NCBI RefSeq assembly: GCF_002795245.1
Contig: NZ_PGVG01000021.1
Coordinates: 61,320 to 125,319, forward strand
DNA length: 64,000 bases
Reading direction: 5' to 3'
Source: Bradyrhizobium forestalis
GTDB lineage: Bacteria; Pseudomonadota; Alphaproteobacteria; Rhizobiales; Xanthobacteraceae
Part shown: positions 25,795 to 35,462 of the stretch, one piece after another
Position numbering within the stretch: the first letter of the stretch is position 1
How the letters are laid out: each line of letters starts with the position of its first letter
The notes under the pieces: generated by a model
The model's input: only the letters and a program-made list of their open reading frames with translations
What the model was told of the DNA's origin: nothing
Database searches by the model: none
Program-made: the position numbers and the translations under genes

Positions 25795-26751
25795 ATGACC
25801 GGCAAAATCAGTTTCGATGCCAGAATACTGGATTTTCTTCGTGCCTCCCACGGCCGTTCGCAGGAAGCCATCATCGTGGAATTCCTGCAGACGGCAATCG
25901 CGATCAGCTCGGCGGCCGATGCGGGATCGGTCCTGATCGACCATCCCAAAATGAAGAGGCTGGTGCTCTTCAATGAGGGCGACTTCCTGTTTCGCGAGGA
26001 ATTGCTGGATTCTAACGCGCGGGCCAGGTTTCCCACCACGCTGGGCTACTTCGGAACCGTCGCCGGCAACTGCTTCCGCACGGGCACGCCCACGGTCTTT
26101 TCACGTGCGAAAGGCGATGAATTCTACGGCGACAGCCCCATCCAGAATATGGTCTGCTTCCCGATCAAACTGGGACCCGGCCGGAGTCCGTTTGGGGTCG
26201 CTTGCTTCCATAACAACATCCCGGAGAAGGCGTTCTCCCCCGAGGACCAGCGCGTTCTGGAGGCCTACACCGATATTCTGGCACTTGCGTTGCATACGCC
26301 GCATCCGGAGCTTCAGCTCGACCGCAACGTCTTCATCGTACATGGAAGGGACGAAAGGAGCCGGATATCACTGGAATCGATCTTGCGGCAGAACAAGGTC
26401 AATCCGAAGGTGCTGATGCGGGAAGACAAGAATGCAACGACGATCCTGTCAGCCCTGGAAGAGCTGATCCGGACGTGCAAGGCAGGCTTCATCCTTGCCA
26501 CGCCCGACGACGAAGGACGCTTGGGAAAACCCAATGAGCAACTCGCGGCGCGAGCGCGCGAGAATGTCATCTTCGAGATGGGGATGCTCTTTGCCAAATT
26601 CCGCGCGTTCGACCGGGTCGCCATCCTGCTGAAGAAACCGCTGAGACTGCCATCCGATCTCAACGGAGTCACCTATGAGGAATTCGAAAGGATCGAGGAC
26701 ATCGAAGCCACCATCGTCCGCAAGCTGGACAACTGGAAATTGTTGAGCTGA
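25795..26751 (+). CDS. GAF domain-TIR-like (PF10137-type) nucleotide-binding protein
   Basis: 318 residues in two parts. Residues about 20-168 look like a GAF sensor (EAIIVEFLQTAIAISSAADA at the start, SPIQNMVCFPIK and FGVACFHNN in the core, FSPEDQRVLEAYTDILALAL as the last helix). Residues 178-318 are the TIR-like domain called predicted nucleotide-binding protein, also the effector in CBASS Cap12 and some Pycsar proteins: NVFIVHGRDE (178-187), LATPDDEGR (234-242), ARENVIFEMGMLF (254-266) with candidate catalytic Glu261, and LPSDLNGVTYEEF. No cyclase, NTPase or toxin gene adjoins it. NAD hydrolysis, signalling or defence are all inferences. Confidence 0.85.
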   Translation: MTGKISFDARILDFLRASHGRSQEAIIVEFLQTAIAISSAADAGSVLIDHPKMKRLVLFNEGDFLFREELLDSNARARFPTTLGYFGTVAGNCFRTGTPTVFSRAKGDEFYGDSPIQNMVCFPIKLGPGRSPFGVACFHNNIPEKAFSPEDQRVLEAYTDILALALHTPHPELQLDRNVFIVHGRDERSRISLESILRQNKVNPKVLMREDKNATTILSALEELIRTCKAGFILATPDDEGRLGKPNEQLAARARENVIFEMGMLFAKFRAFDRVAILLKKPLRLPSDLNGVTYEEFERIEDIEATIVRKLDNWKLLS

Positions 26752-26801
26752 CGAGACCCTCTCACCGCGGCCGTGCCGCTGGGGCTAAACGCGATAGCGG
26801 G

Positions 26802-27383
26802 TCAATTTGGGACTTGCCGATTGTCGACATAACGGATCGCGATCGGCCGGCCGGCCAGCGCGCCGGCAAAGCCGTCGGTCAATCTCAGCGGCAAGCAAGC
26901 CTTCAGCGATGAATTGATCGCATTGAGATAGGTCGAGCGGGTGTCGGCGGGAACGCCCGCGGTCGCAAATGTCATGCGCGGTGGGCCAATCAGGCCACCC
27001 GATCGGTTGAGGCTGAACCGCACCGACATCTGCATGCCCTCACGCGCATTATTCGACGGCGGCGACCAGCAGCTGCGCAGCTCGGCAAAGAGATCGCCGA
27101 TCGTGTCGAGATCGTGATCTGGCTTGCGGTATTTGGCGCGGTCGGCGTCGGACGGCACGCTTTCGATCGTGAGCTGGAGGTTCTGGCCGTAAGGGTAGTC
27201 GATCTCGGGAATACAGGGGCCGGGCTCGAGCGGGCTGCAATAAGACGGCGTGCAGGGCCGGCCGTCGAGCACGCTGCACGGCTCGTGCGAGAACGGGATC
27301 GGATTGATCTGCCGGGGCCGCGCGTCGGCGGCGGCAACGGTTGGTAGCGCCAGCAGTATAAGAATGGGAATGCCGCGCCACAT
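26802..27383 (-). CDS. secreted hypothetical protein with TonB-C-like tail
   Basis: 193 residues from the ATG at 27383, which begins a signal peptide (MWRGIPILILLALPTVAAAD); the frame upstream lacks one. Mature residues up to about 60 hold four Cys in SCVLDGRPCTPSYCSPLEPGPCIPE-like spacing (CSVLDGRPCTPSYC then EPGPCIP). The C-terminal half (GMQMSVRFSLNRSGGLIGPP ... LKACLPLRLTDG) resembles the TonB-C-like fold found in many rhizobial periplasmic proteins. Function unknown. Convergent with the GAF-TIR gene. Confidence 0.75.
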   Translation of the reverse strand: MWRGIPILILLALPTVAAADARPRQINPIPFSHEPCSVLDGRPCTPSYCSPLEPGPCIPEIDYPYGQNLQLTIESVPSDADRAKYRKPDHDLDTIGDLFAELRSCWSPPSNNAREGMQMSVRFSLNRSGGLIGPPRMTFATAGVPADTRSTYLNAINSSLKACLPLRLTDGFAGALAGRPIAIRYVDNRQVPN

Positions 27384-27471
27384 GATGCGAGCTCGCGATG
27401 CTATGTGGAGATAGGTGGCATTGTGAATGCGCGCGTCAAGTCCGTGCGCGTTCACATGCCCGCGTTCAGGC

Positions 27472-27580
27472 ATGCTGTCGTCGCCCGGCTTGACCGGGCG
27501 ACCCAGTACGCCGTGACGGTTATGATTAAATCGAGGGGCTGCGGTGTACTGGATTCCCCGCCTTCGCGGGGAATGACAGC
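27472..27580. repeat. palindromic intergenic element (type E)
   Basis: Contains three inverted pairs: TCGCCCGG-CTTGA-CCGGGCGA (27481-27501), CCAGTAC with GTACTGG farther along, and ATTCCCCGC-CTTC-GCGGGGAAT (27553-27574), followed by GACAGCG. This is the outline of a common dispersed element in alphaproteobacteria. It fills the gap between the secreted protein gene and prfC. Confidence 0.75.
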
Positions 27581-27628
27581 GGTGGGTGTGGCTGCAAAGC
27601 CGAGCGCATGGCTACCAGCGAGCCGTCC

Positions 27629-29251
27629 CTACCCCTTCTTCTTGACGTCCTTGACGTTGGTGAACTCGATGCCCTCGGCGCGCTCCCTGGTGTAGCCGAG
27701 GTAGAACTCGTTCCTGGCGAGATACACGGGATCGCCGTCCACGTCGTCCGCGATGCTGGAGGTATTGGCGGCGATGAAGGTGTCGAGCTTCTTGCGGTCC
27801 TCCGAGGAGACCCAGCGCGCCAGCTGGAATTCGCTGACCTCGAACTCGACCGGGAGCGAATATTCCGCCTCCAGCCGCGCCTTGAGCACGTCGAGCTGGA
27901 GCGCGCCGACCACACCGACCAGCGCCGGCGCACCATCGCGCGGGCGGAATACCTGCACCACGCCCTCCTCCGACATCTGCTGAAGTGCTTCCTTCAGCTT
28001 CTTCGCCTTCATCGCGTCGGTGAGACGGACGCGACGGACGATTTCCGGCGCAAAGCTCGGCACGCCGACGAAGTTGAAATCCTCACCTTCCGTCAACGTA
28101 TCGCCGATGCGCAGGGTGCCGTGATTGGGAATGCCGACGACGTCGCCGGCGAAGGCCTCGTCCGCCACCGACCGGTCCTGCGCGAAGAAGAATTGCGGGC
28201 TCGACAGCGGCATGCTCTTGCCGGTGCGCACCAGCTTCGCCTTCATGCCGCGGCTGAGCTTGCCGGAGCACAGCCGCGCGAAGGCGATGCGGTCGCGGTG
28301 GTTCGGATCCATGTTGGCCTGGATCTTGAACACGAAGGCGCTCATGCGCGGATCGGTGGCCTCGACCTTGCGCTGGTCGCTGTCCTGCGCGCGCGGCTCG
28401 GGCGCGAACTTGCCGAGCCCCTCCAGGAGGTCGCCGACGCCGAAATTGCGCAGCGCGCTGCCGAAATAGACCGGCGTCAGATGGCCTTCGCGGAACGCTT
28501 CCAGCTCGAACGGCTTTGACGCCTCGGTGACGAGCTCGAGCTCGTCCTTCACGGCAGAGACGTCGAGATTGGCGTTGAGCTTGGCGAGCTCTTCGATCTC
28601 GATCTCAAGCGCCGCGCCGGTCTTGGCGCCGCCGCCTTCGAGCAGGCGCACGCCGCCATTGACGACGTCGTAGGTGCCGAGGAAGTCGCGGCCGCGGCCG
28701 ACCGGCCAGGTCATCGGCGTGGTGTCGAGCGCCAGCGTCTTCTCGATCTCGTCGAGCAGCTCGAACACGTCGCGGCTGTCGCGGTCCATCTTGTTGATGA
28801 AGGTGATGATCGGGATGTCGCGCAGGCGGCAGACCTCGAACAGTTTTCGGGTGCGCGCCTCGATGCCCTTGGCGGCGTCGATCACCATGACGGCGGAATC
28901 GACCGCCGTCAGCGTGCGATAGGTGTCTTCCGAAAAGTCCTCGTGGCCCGGCGTGTCCAGGAGGTTGAAGACGAGGCCCTCGAACTCGAAGGTCATCACC
29001 GAGGTCACGACCGAGATGCCGCGCTCACGCTCGATCTTCATCCAGTCCGAGCGGGTGTTGCGCCGCTCGCCCTTGGCCTTGACCTGGCCGGCGAGATTGA
29101 TGGCGCCGCCGAACAGCAGCAGCTTTTCGGTCAGCGTGGTCTTGCCGGCGTCAGGGTGGGAGATGATCGCAAAGGTCCGCCGCCGCGCCACTTCAGCGGC
29201 AAGCGGGGAACGGGCCGGCGATTCGGCTGCGGTGGTGGCGATGTCGGACAT
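27629..29251 (-). CDS. prfC: peptide chain release factor 3
   Basis: GTPase that recycles RF1/RF2 after termination. 540 residues with G1 SHPDAGKTTLTEKLL, G2/Switch region KAKGERRNTRSDWM (family-specific), G3 DTPGHEDFSEDTYRTL, G4 NKMDRD, and the RF3 C-terminal domain (FRPRDGAPALVGVVGALQLD). The 'SEDTYRTLTAVD' after the G3 motif separates RF3 from EF-G. N-terminal residues up to 22 are variable. The divergent gene is sugE, 159 bases away. Confidence 0.95.
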   Translation of the reverse strand: MSDIATTAAESPARSPLAAEVARRRTFAIISHPDAGKTTLTEKLLLFGGAINLAGQVKAKGERRNTRSDWMKIERERGISVVTSVMTFEFEGLVFNLLDTPGHEDFSEDTYRTLTAVDSAVMVIDAAKGIEARTRKLFEVCRLRDIPIITFINKMDRDSRDVFELLDEIEKTLALDTTPMTWPVGRGRDFLGTYDVVNGGVRLLEGGGAKTGAALEIEIEELAKLNANLDVSAVKDELELVTEASKPFELEAFREGHLTPVYFGSALRNFGVGDLLEGLGKFAPEPRAQDSDQRKVEATDPRMSAFVFKIQANMDPNHRDRIAFARLCSGKLSRGMKAKLVRTGKSMPLSSPQFFFAQDRSVADEAFAGDVVGIPNHGTLRIGDTLTEGEDFNFVGVPSFAPEIVRRVRLTDAMKAKKLKEALQQMSEEGVVQVFRPRDGAPALVGVVGALQLDVLKARLEAEYSLPVEFEVSEFQLARWVSSEDRKKLDTFIAANTSSIADDVDGDPVYLARNEFYLGYTRERAEGIEFTNVKDVKKKG

Positions 29252-29338
29252 GGCGGGAGCGTGTGGCAGGGAAAACGGGCTGGATCAAGCCTGATTTGGT
29301 GATTGCGGAGCCCTTCGGCCAGCCCCATATCGGCGCTT

Positions 29339-29391
29339 GGGAGGACGACCTCCCCTGCCCATCAGCACATCGGCCGCGGGGACGACCCTGC
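29339..29391 (+). ncRNA. guanidine-II (mini-ykkC) riboswitch
   Basis: Two hairpins with the diagnostic ACGR tetraloop. The first is GGGAGG-ACGA-CCTCCC (29339-29354), a perfect 6-bp stem. The second is GCGGGG-ACGA-CCCTGC (29376-29391), with one G-U pair. They are 21 bases apart, and the ATG of the SMR gene follows 19 bases after the second, with the Shine-Dalgarno GGAGG at about 29399-29403. This is exactly the mini-ykkC consensus, which binds guanidinium and is found before sugE/gdx exporters. Expected effect: ligand-bound hairpins pair by loop kissing and free the ribosome binding site. Confidence 0.92.
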
Positions 29392-29409
29392 CTTGAATGG
29401 AGGGTCGTC

Positions 29410-29716
29410 ATGGCCTGGAGCATCCTCTTCGTCGCCGGCCTTCTCGAGATCACCTGGGCGATCGGCCTGAAATACACCGAGGGTTTTACCAGGCTTGTTC
29501 CGTCCGTCATCACGCTTGCGGCCATGGCCGGCAGCGTCATCCTGCTCGGACTCGCGCTCAAATCACTGCCGGTCGGAACCGCCTATGCGGTCTGGACCGG
29601 CATCGGCGCGGTCGGCACCGCGACACTGGGCATCTACCTGTTCGGCGAGCCGGCCACCGCGTTCCGCCTTGCCAGCATCAGCCTGATCATCGCCGGCATT
29701 ATCGGGCTGAAGCTCG

Positions 29717-29724
<8 letters not shown>
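29410..29724 (+). CDS. gdx: SMR-family guanidinium exporter (SugE/Gdx)
   Basis: 104 residues, four TM helices, with the essential Glu13 in LLEITWAIGLKYTEGF, the motif that separates Gdx/SugE from EmrE-type quaternary-ammonium pumps. The ATG at 29410 follows GGAGG; the open frame upstream overlaps the riboswitch and is not translated. The guanidine-II riboswitch directly upstream strongly supports guanidinium as the substrate, exported by proton antiport as a dual-topology dimer. It is convergent with pit and their stops overlap by 8 bases. Confidence 0.95.
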
Positions 29725-30721
<997 letters not shown>

Positions 30722-30733
30722 GGCGGCCCTGCC

Positions 30734-31378
30734 CTACACTTGCTCGATGACGATGCTGTTGATCTCGTTCGCGACGTCGTCGAAGCGATCAGCCACCTTC
30801 TCCAGATGGTCGTAGATCTCGACGCCGACGATGAAGTCCATCGCATTGCCTTCGCGATGCTTGAGGAACAGCTCCTTCAGGCCGATGTCGTGGAGATCGT
30901 CGACCCGGCCCTCCAGCTTACCGAGCTCTTCGGTGATGGCGGACAGCATGGCGACGTTCGGGCCGATCGATTGCATCAGCGGCAGCGCACGCCCGACCAG
31001 ATTGGCGCATTCGATCAGGAGCCCACCGATCTCGCGCATCGGAGGCTCGAAGGCGCGAACCTCGAACAGCATGACCGCCTTGGCCGTCTGCTGCATCTGA
31101 TCGATGGCATCGTCCATCGACGTGATCAGGTTCTTGATGTCGCCGCGGTCGAACGGGGTGATGAAGGTGCGGCGCACCGCCGTCAGCACCTCGCGGGTGA
31201 TGTTGTCGGCGTCGTTCTCGAACTGGTTGACGCGCTGGCAATAGACCGGCGTCTCCTCGCCCCCATTGAGCATGCCCTGGAGCGCGATCGCCCCCTGGAT
31301 CACGGTCTGGGCATGGCGGTCGAACAGGTCGAAGAACCGTTCTTCCTTGGGCAGGAACGCACGAAACCATCGCATCAT
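30734..31378 (-). CDS. DUF47/PhoU-like Pit accessory protein
   Basis: 214 residues, all-helical PhoU-like fold. The family's start LPKEERFFDLFDRHA is at residues 8-22, and two glutamate/aspartate metal-ligand helices follow (CQRVNQFENDADNITREV, and the DAIDQMQQT region). It is 12 bases before pit and was called orfA in S. meliloti, where it affects Pit activity. The ATG is at 31378. Confidence 0.92.
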   Translation of the reverse strand: MMRWFRAFLPKEERFFDLFDRHAQTVIQGAIALQGMLNGGEETPVYCQRVNQFENDADNITREVLTAVRRTFITPFDRGDIKNLITSMDDAIDQMQQTAKAVMLFEVRAFEPPMREIGGLLIECANLVGRALPLMQSIGPNVAMLSAITEELGKLEGRVDDLHDIGLKELFLKHREGNAMDFIVGVEIYDHLEKVADRFDDVANEINSIVIEQV

Positions 31379-31417
31379 GGGGATAGGCTACCGGTTGAAA
31401 TGGCCAGGCCCGAAGGG

Positions 31418-31435
31418 CCGTCATAAAACTGTCAT
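31418..31435. promoter_or_regulatory. Pho box (PhoB-binding site) candidate
   Basis: CCGTCAT-AAAA-CTGTCAT on the + strand is a 7-base direct repeat with 11-base period, matching the CTGTCAT-N4-CTGTCAT consensus at 13 of 14 positions. It is 40 bases upstream of the DUF47-pit start. The consensus strand is opposite to the genes, and the orientation fits repression or weak activation; S. meliloti orfA-pit is repressed by PhoB at low phosphate. Confidence 0.65.
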
Positions 31436-31506
31436 AGACCATTTTCGATCCGCGCGCGTGTCATCTCACGCCCGCGGAACCGGATCATCCACCGCTTTCA
31501 CGCAGC

Positions 31507-31534
31507 AAGTAAATTGACTTGGAATCAATTACTT
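31507..31534 (-). terminator. AT-rich hairpin at the end of livM
   Basis: AAGTAAATTGA (31507-31517) pairs with TCAATTACTT (31525-31534) with a single bulged A. It overlaps the livM stop codon. Unlike its GC-rich surroundings it is A/T-rich, which on the minus strand ends in TTTACTTG, a weak U-tail. A terminator of the Liv operon is the simplest reading. Confidence 0.35.
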
Positions 31535-32501
31535 AGAGCGACCGCCGGAAGTAATGCGCGATTTCGCCGATGACGCCACGGCGGAAGGTGAGCACGCAGA
31601 TCACGAAGATCGAGCCCTGGATCACCGTCACCCACTGGCCGAAGCTCGCCAGGTATTGCTGCATGGCGATGATCGCGAAGGCGCCGACCACGGGGCCGAA
31701 GATGGTGCCGAGGCCGCCGACCAGCGTCATCAGCACGACTTCGCCCGACATCGTCCAGTGCACGTCGGTGAGCGAGGCGTTCTGCGCCACGAACACTTTC
31801 AGCGCACCGGCAAAGCCGGCCAGCGTGCCCGACAGGATGAACGCCAGGAACTTGTACTGGTCGGTGCGGTAGCCGAGCGAGATCGCGCGCTGCTCGTTCT
31901 CGCGGATCGACTTCAGGACTTCGCCGAACGGCGAGTTGATGATGCGGAAGATCAAGAGGAAGCCGGCGAGGAAGCCGACCAGCACGACATAGTAAAGCAC
32001 CGTCGGCTTGGAGAGATCGAGGACGCCGAACATGTGGCCTTGCGGAATGCCCTGGATGCCGTCCTCACCGTGGGTGAACGGCGCCTGGAGGTAGATGAAG
32101 TACAAGAGCTGCGAGAGCGCCAGGGTGATCATCGAGAAATAGATGCCCTGGCGGCGGATCGAGATGTAGCCGGTGACGATCGAGAGCGCGAAAGCCGCGG
32201 CGATGCCGACGAGGATGCCGAGCTCCGGCGGCAACGCCCAGACCTTCAGCGCATGCGCGCTGCAATAGCCGGCTGTCCCCAAGAACATCGCGTGGCCGAA
32301 CGACAAGAGGCCGCCATAGCCGATCAAGAGATTAAAGGCGCAGGCGAGCAGCGCGAAGCACAGCGCCTGCATCACGAAGAACGGATAGACGCCCGTGAAT
32401 GGCACCGACGCCAAGAGCAGCGCCATCACTGCGAATACGATCATCTCGTCGCGCATCGCGCGCGGGGTTACCGGCAGCGTGTCGTCCGTCAGGGTTGTCA
32501 T
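31533..32501 (-). CDS. livM: branched-chain amino-acid ABC transporter permease LivM
   Basis: 322 residues, about nine TM segments with the LivM/H permease fingerprint: LNLLIGYGGLLSFGHAMFLGTAGY near residue 60-80 (seen as LIGYGGLLSFGHAMF), and FGEVLKSIRENEQRAISLGY as the EAA-like cytoplasmic loop. It starts one base after the LivH stop, so the two are coupled. It is last of five genes livG-F-K-H-M on the minus strand. Substrate could be branched-chain amino acids, urea or amides; family substrates vary. Confidence 0.94.
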   Translation of the reverse strand: MTTLTDDTLPVTPRAMRDEMIVFAVMALLLASVPFTGVYPFFVMQALCFALLACAFNLLIGYGGLLSFGHAMFLGTAGYCSAHALKVWALPPELGILVGIAAAFALSIVTGYISIRRQGIYFSMITLALSQLLYFIYLQAPFTHGEDGIQGIPQGHMFGVLDLSKPTVLYYVVLVGFLAGFLLIFRIINSPFGEVLKSIRENEQRAISLGYRTDQYKFLAFILSGTLAGFAGALKVFVAQNASLTDVHWTMSGEVVLMTLVGGLGTIFGPVVGAFAIIAMQQYLASFGQWVTVIQGSIFVICVLTFRRGVIGEIAHYFRRSL

Positions 32502-32502
32502 A

Positions 32503-33366
32503 TCAGGCCGCCCTTCCCGTCAATCCCGTTGGCTTCACCAGCAGCACCAGCACCATCAGCACGAACACGACGGTGTTGGAGGCCTCGGGGTAGAAATACT
32601 TGGTCAGGCCCTCGATCACGCCGAGCGCGAAGCCCGTGATGATGGAGCCCATGATCGATCCCATGCCGCCGATCACCACCACGGCGAACACGACGATGAT
32701 GAGGTCGGCACCCATCAGCGGCCGCACCTGGTTGATCGGCGCCGAGAGCACGCCGGCGAGCGCCGCAAGGCCGACGCCCAGGCCGTAGGTCAGCGTGATC
32801 ATGCGCGGCACGTTGATGCCGAAGGCACGGACCAGCGTCGGGTTTTCAGTGGCCGCGCGCAGGTAAGCGCCGAGCTGCGTCTTCTCGATCAGGAACCAGG
32901 TGGCAAGACACACCACCAGCGAGAACACGACGACCCAGCCGCGATAGACGGGCAGGAACATGAAGCCGAGATTCATGCCGCCCCTGAGCTGATCCGGAAT
33001 GGCGTAAGGCAGGCCCGAGGAGCCGAAGTAGTTCTGGAACACACCCTGCACGATCAGCGCGATGCCGAAGGTCAGCAGCAGGCCGTAGAGATGATCGAGC
33101 CCGGTCAGCCATTGCAGCATGGTCCGTTCCAGGATCATGCCGAAGATGCCGACGATGATCGGCGCGAGCAGCAGCGCCCACCAGTAGTTGATGCCGCCGA
33201 GGTTCAGCAGGAAATAGGCGACGAAGGCGCCCATCATGTAGAGCGCGCCATGGGCGAAATTGATGATGTTGAGCATGCCGAAGATCACGGCAAGCCCGAG
33301 ACTGAGCAGCGCGTAGAACGAGCCGTTGATCAGTCCCACCAGTAGCTGAGCGTAAAGAGCCTGCAT
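32503..33366 (-). CDS. livH: branched-chain amino-acid ABC transporter permease LivH
   Basis: 287 residues, about eight TM segments, with the LivH start LLVGLINGSFYALLSLGLAVIFG and the loop FLIEKTQLGAYLRAATENP, with MLNIINFAHGALYMMGAF after helix 1. It forms the membrane channel with LivM. The 74 bases between it and livK leave room for a ribosome binding site but no clear promoter. Confidence 0.94.
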   Translation of the reverse strand: MQALYAQLLVGLINGSFYALLSLGLAVIFGMLNIINFAHGALYMMGAFVAYFLLNLGGINYWWALLLAPIIVGIFGMILERTMLQWLTGLDHLYGLLLTFGIALIVQGVFQNYFGSSGLPYAIPDQLRGGMNLGFMFLPVYRGWVVVFSLVVCLATWFLIEKTQLGAYLRAATENPTLVRAFGINVPRMITLTYGLGVGLAALAGVLSAPINQVRPLMGADLIIVVFAVVVIGGMGSIMGSIITGFALGVIEGLTKYFYPEASNTVVFVLMVLVLLVKPTGLTGRAA

Positions 33367-33439
33367 CGATCCCGCACCCGGTCCCTTCGGCGTTCCCTGA
33401 AAGTCGCCCGCAGGCGCGATGGCCTGCGGGCTGATTGTC

Positions 33440-34660
33440 TTACTTCTTCACCAGAGGACAGGCGCTTTCCGACAACGGCCGGAAGGCCTGCTCACCAGGA
33501 GTCGTGCCGACCAGCTTGTAATAGTCCCAGGGCCCCTTGGATTCCTCGGGCTTCTTTACCTCGAAGAGATAGGCGGGATGAAGCTTGCGGCCGTCCGCGC
33601 GGATCGTGCCCTTGCCGAACAGCGCGTCGTCTGTCGGCATCTCCTTCATCTTGGCAACGACCTTGGCGCCGTCATGCGGGTTGCCGCCCATCGCCTCCAG
33701 CGCCTTGAAATAGTGCAGCAGGCCCGAATAGACGCCGGCCTGCACCATCGAAGGCATCGCCTTGTTCTTCATGCGCTCGGAGAAGCGCTTTGAGAACGCG
33801 CGCGTGCCGTCATTCAGGTCCCAGTAGAAGGTCTCGGTGAAGTTCAGTCCCTGGGCCACCTTCAATCCGAGCGCATGAACGTCGGTGATGAACAGCAGGA
33901 GCCCCGCGAGCTTCTGGCCACCCGAGACGATGCCGAACTCCGCCGCCTGCTTGATCGTGTTGGTGGTGTCGCCGCCGGCATTTGCCATGCCGATGATCTT
34001 GGCCTTGGAGGCCTGCGCCTGAAGCAGGAACGACGAGAAGTCGGCGGTATTCAAGGGATGCCTGACATTGCCGATCACCTTGCCGCCCGACTTCACCACG
34101 ACCGCGGCCGTGTCGCGCTCGAGGGCGTGGCCAAAGGCGTAGTCCGCGGTCAGGAAATACCAGGTGTCGCCGCCCGCCTTCACCAGCGCCTGCCCGGTGC
34201 TGTTGGCCAGCATGTAGGTATCATAGACCCAGTGGATCGTGTTCGGCGAGCATTGCGCGTTGGTGAGATCCGACGTCGCCGCACCGGTATCGATCAGGAT
34301 GGAATTCTTCTCCTTGACGATATTGTTCACCGCCAGCGCAACGCCGGAGTTCAGGACATCCATGAAGATGTCGACCTTCTCGACGTCGATCCACTGACGA
34401 GCAATCGTGGAGCCAATGTCGGGCTTGTTCTGATGGTCGGCGGAGATCAGGTCGAGCTTCCAGCCCTTGGCCGCGAGCCCGGAATCCTCGATCGCCATCT
34501 GTGCGGCGACGGTCGAACCAGGGCCACCGAGGTCGGCATAGAGTCCCGAATTGTCGGTCAATACGCCGATCTTGATGTTCTTATCCTGCGCGACCGCGCC
34601 GCCTGCCGCGCCGAGCGCCAGGGCCGTGCCGAGCAACATTGCCGAAATGCTGTGCTTCAT
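33440..34660 (-). CDS. livK: branched-chain amino-acid ABC transporter substrate-binding protein
   Basis: 406 residues from ATG 34660, with GGGAGG upstream. The signal peptide is MKHSISAMLLGTALALGAAG followed by GAVAQ. The mature protein starts DKNIKIGVLTDNSGLYADLGG and has the same plan as the orphan protein at 17233-18459, with most residues identical by eye over the whole length. It sits inside the Liv operon between livF and livH, so it is this transporter's own receptor. Ligand unknown. Confidence 0.94.
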   Translation of the reverse strand: MKHSISAMLLGTALALGAAGGAVAQDKNIKIGVLTDNSGLYADLGGPGSTVAAQMAIEDSGLAAKGWKLDLISADHQNKPDIGSTIARQWIDVEKVDIFMDVLNSGVALAVNNIVKEKNSILIDTGAATSDLTNAQCSPNTIHWVYDTYMLANSTGQALVKAGGDTWYFLTADYAFGHALERDTAAVVVKSGGKVIGNVRHPLNTADFSSFLLQAQASKAKIIGMANAGGDTTNTIKQAAEFGIVSGGQKLAGLLLFITDVHALGLKVAQGLNFTETFYWDLNDGTRAFSKRFSERMKNKAMPSMVQAGVYSGLLHYFKALEAMGGNPHDGAKVVAKMKEMPTDDALFGKGTIRADGRKLHPAYLFEVKKPEESKGPWDYYKLVGTTPGEQAFRPLSESACPLVKK

Positions 34661-34715
34661 GATCCGCCTCCCAATATTCCTTTGATAGTTGCTCTTGATT
34701 GTCCGGCCTGCACGG

Positions 34716-35462
34716 CTACACACCGAGATAGGTGTGAAGCTTGTCCATGTTGGCGGCAAGCTCGGCGTTGGAAAACCCGTCAATGATCTTGCCGTGCTCG
34801 ACCACGTAATAGCGGTCGGCGACGGTGGATGCGAAGCGGAAGTTCTGCTCGACCAGGAGGATCGTAAATCCCTCCTTCTTGAGCCGCGCAATGGTATGGC
34901 CGATCTGCTGGATGATGACGGGCGCAAGGCCCTCGGTCGGCTCGTCCAGCATCAGGAAGCTCGCGCCGGTGCGCAGGATACGCGCGATCGCGAGCATCTG
35001 CTGCTCGCCGCCCGACAGCTTCGTGCCCTGGCTGTTCAGCCGCTCCTTCAGGTTCGGAAACAGATCGAAGATCTGATCGAGCGGCAGCCCGCCCTCGCGG
35101 ACCACCGGCGGCAGCATCAAATTCTCCCGCACGTCCAGGCTGGAGAATATCCCCCGCTCCTCCGGGCAGAACGCAATACCCATGCGCGCGATCTTGTCGG
35201 AGGTGGCGCGGATGATCTCCTGGTCGTTGAACTTCACCGAGCCCGAGCGCTTGCCGATGATGCCCATGATCGACTTCAGCGTGGTGGTCTTGCCGGCGCC
35301 GTTGCGCCCGAGCAGGGTGACGACCTCGCCCGCATTCACGTCGAAGTTGATCCCGTGCAGGATGTGAGACTCGCCGTACCAGGCCTCTAAGTTGCGGACT
35401 TGAAGGATGTTGCCGCCGGTCGCAGCCCTGGCCGGAGCCTCGGCAATCGCAGTGTCAGGCAT
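34716..35462 (-). CDS. livF: branched-chain amino-acid ABC transporter ATP-binding protein LivF
   Basis: 248 residues. Walker A GRNGAGKTTTLKSIMG, the LivF signature LSGGEQQMLAIARIL, Walker B LMLDEPTEGLAP, and the H-loop region are all present; EERGIFSSLDVRENL is typical of LivF. An N-terminal extension (MPDTAIAEAPARAATGGN) is variable. Its start overlaps the end of livG by 8 bases. Confidence 0.94.
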   Translation of the reverse strand: MPDTAIAEAPARAATGGNILQVRNLEAWYGESHILHGINFDVNAGEVVTLLGRNGAGKTTTLKSIMGIIGKRSGSVKFNDQEIIRATSDKIARMGIAFCPEERGIFSSLDVRENLMLPPVVREGGLPLDQIFDLFPNLKERLNSQGTKLSGGEQQMLAIARILRTGASFLMLDEPTEGLAPVIIQQIGHTIARLKKEGFTILLVEQNFRFASTVADRYYVVEHGKIIDGFSNAELAANMDKLHTYLGV

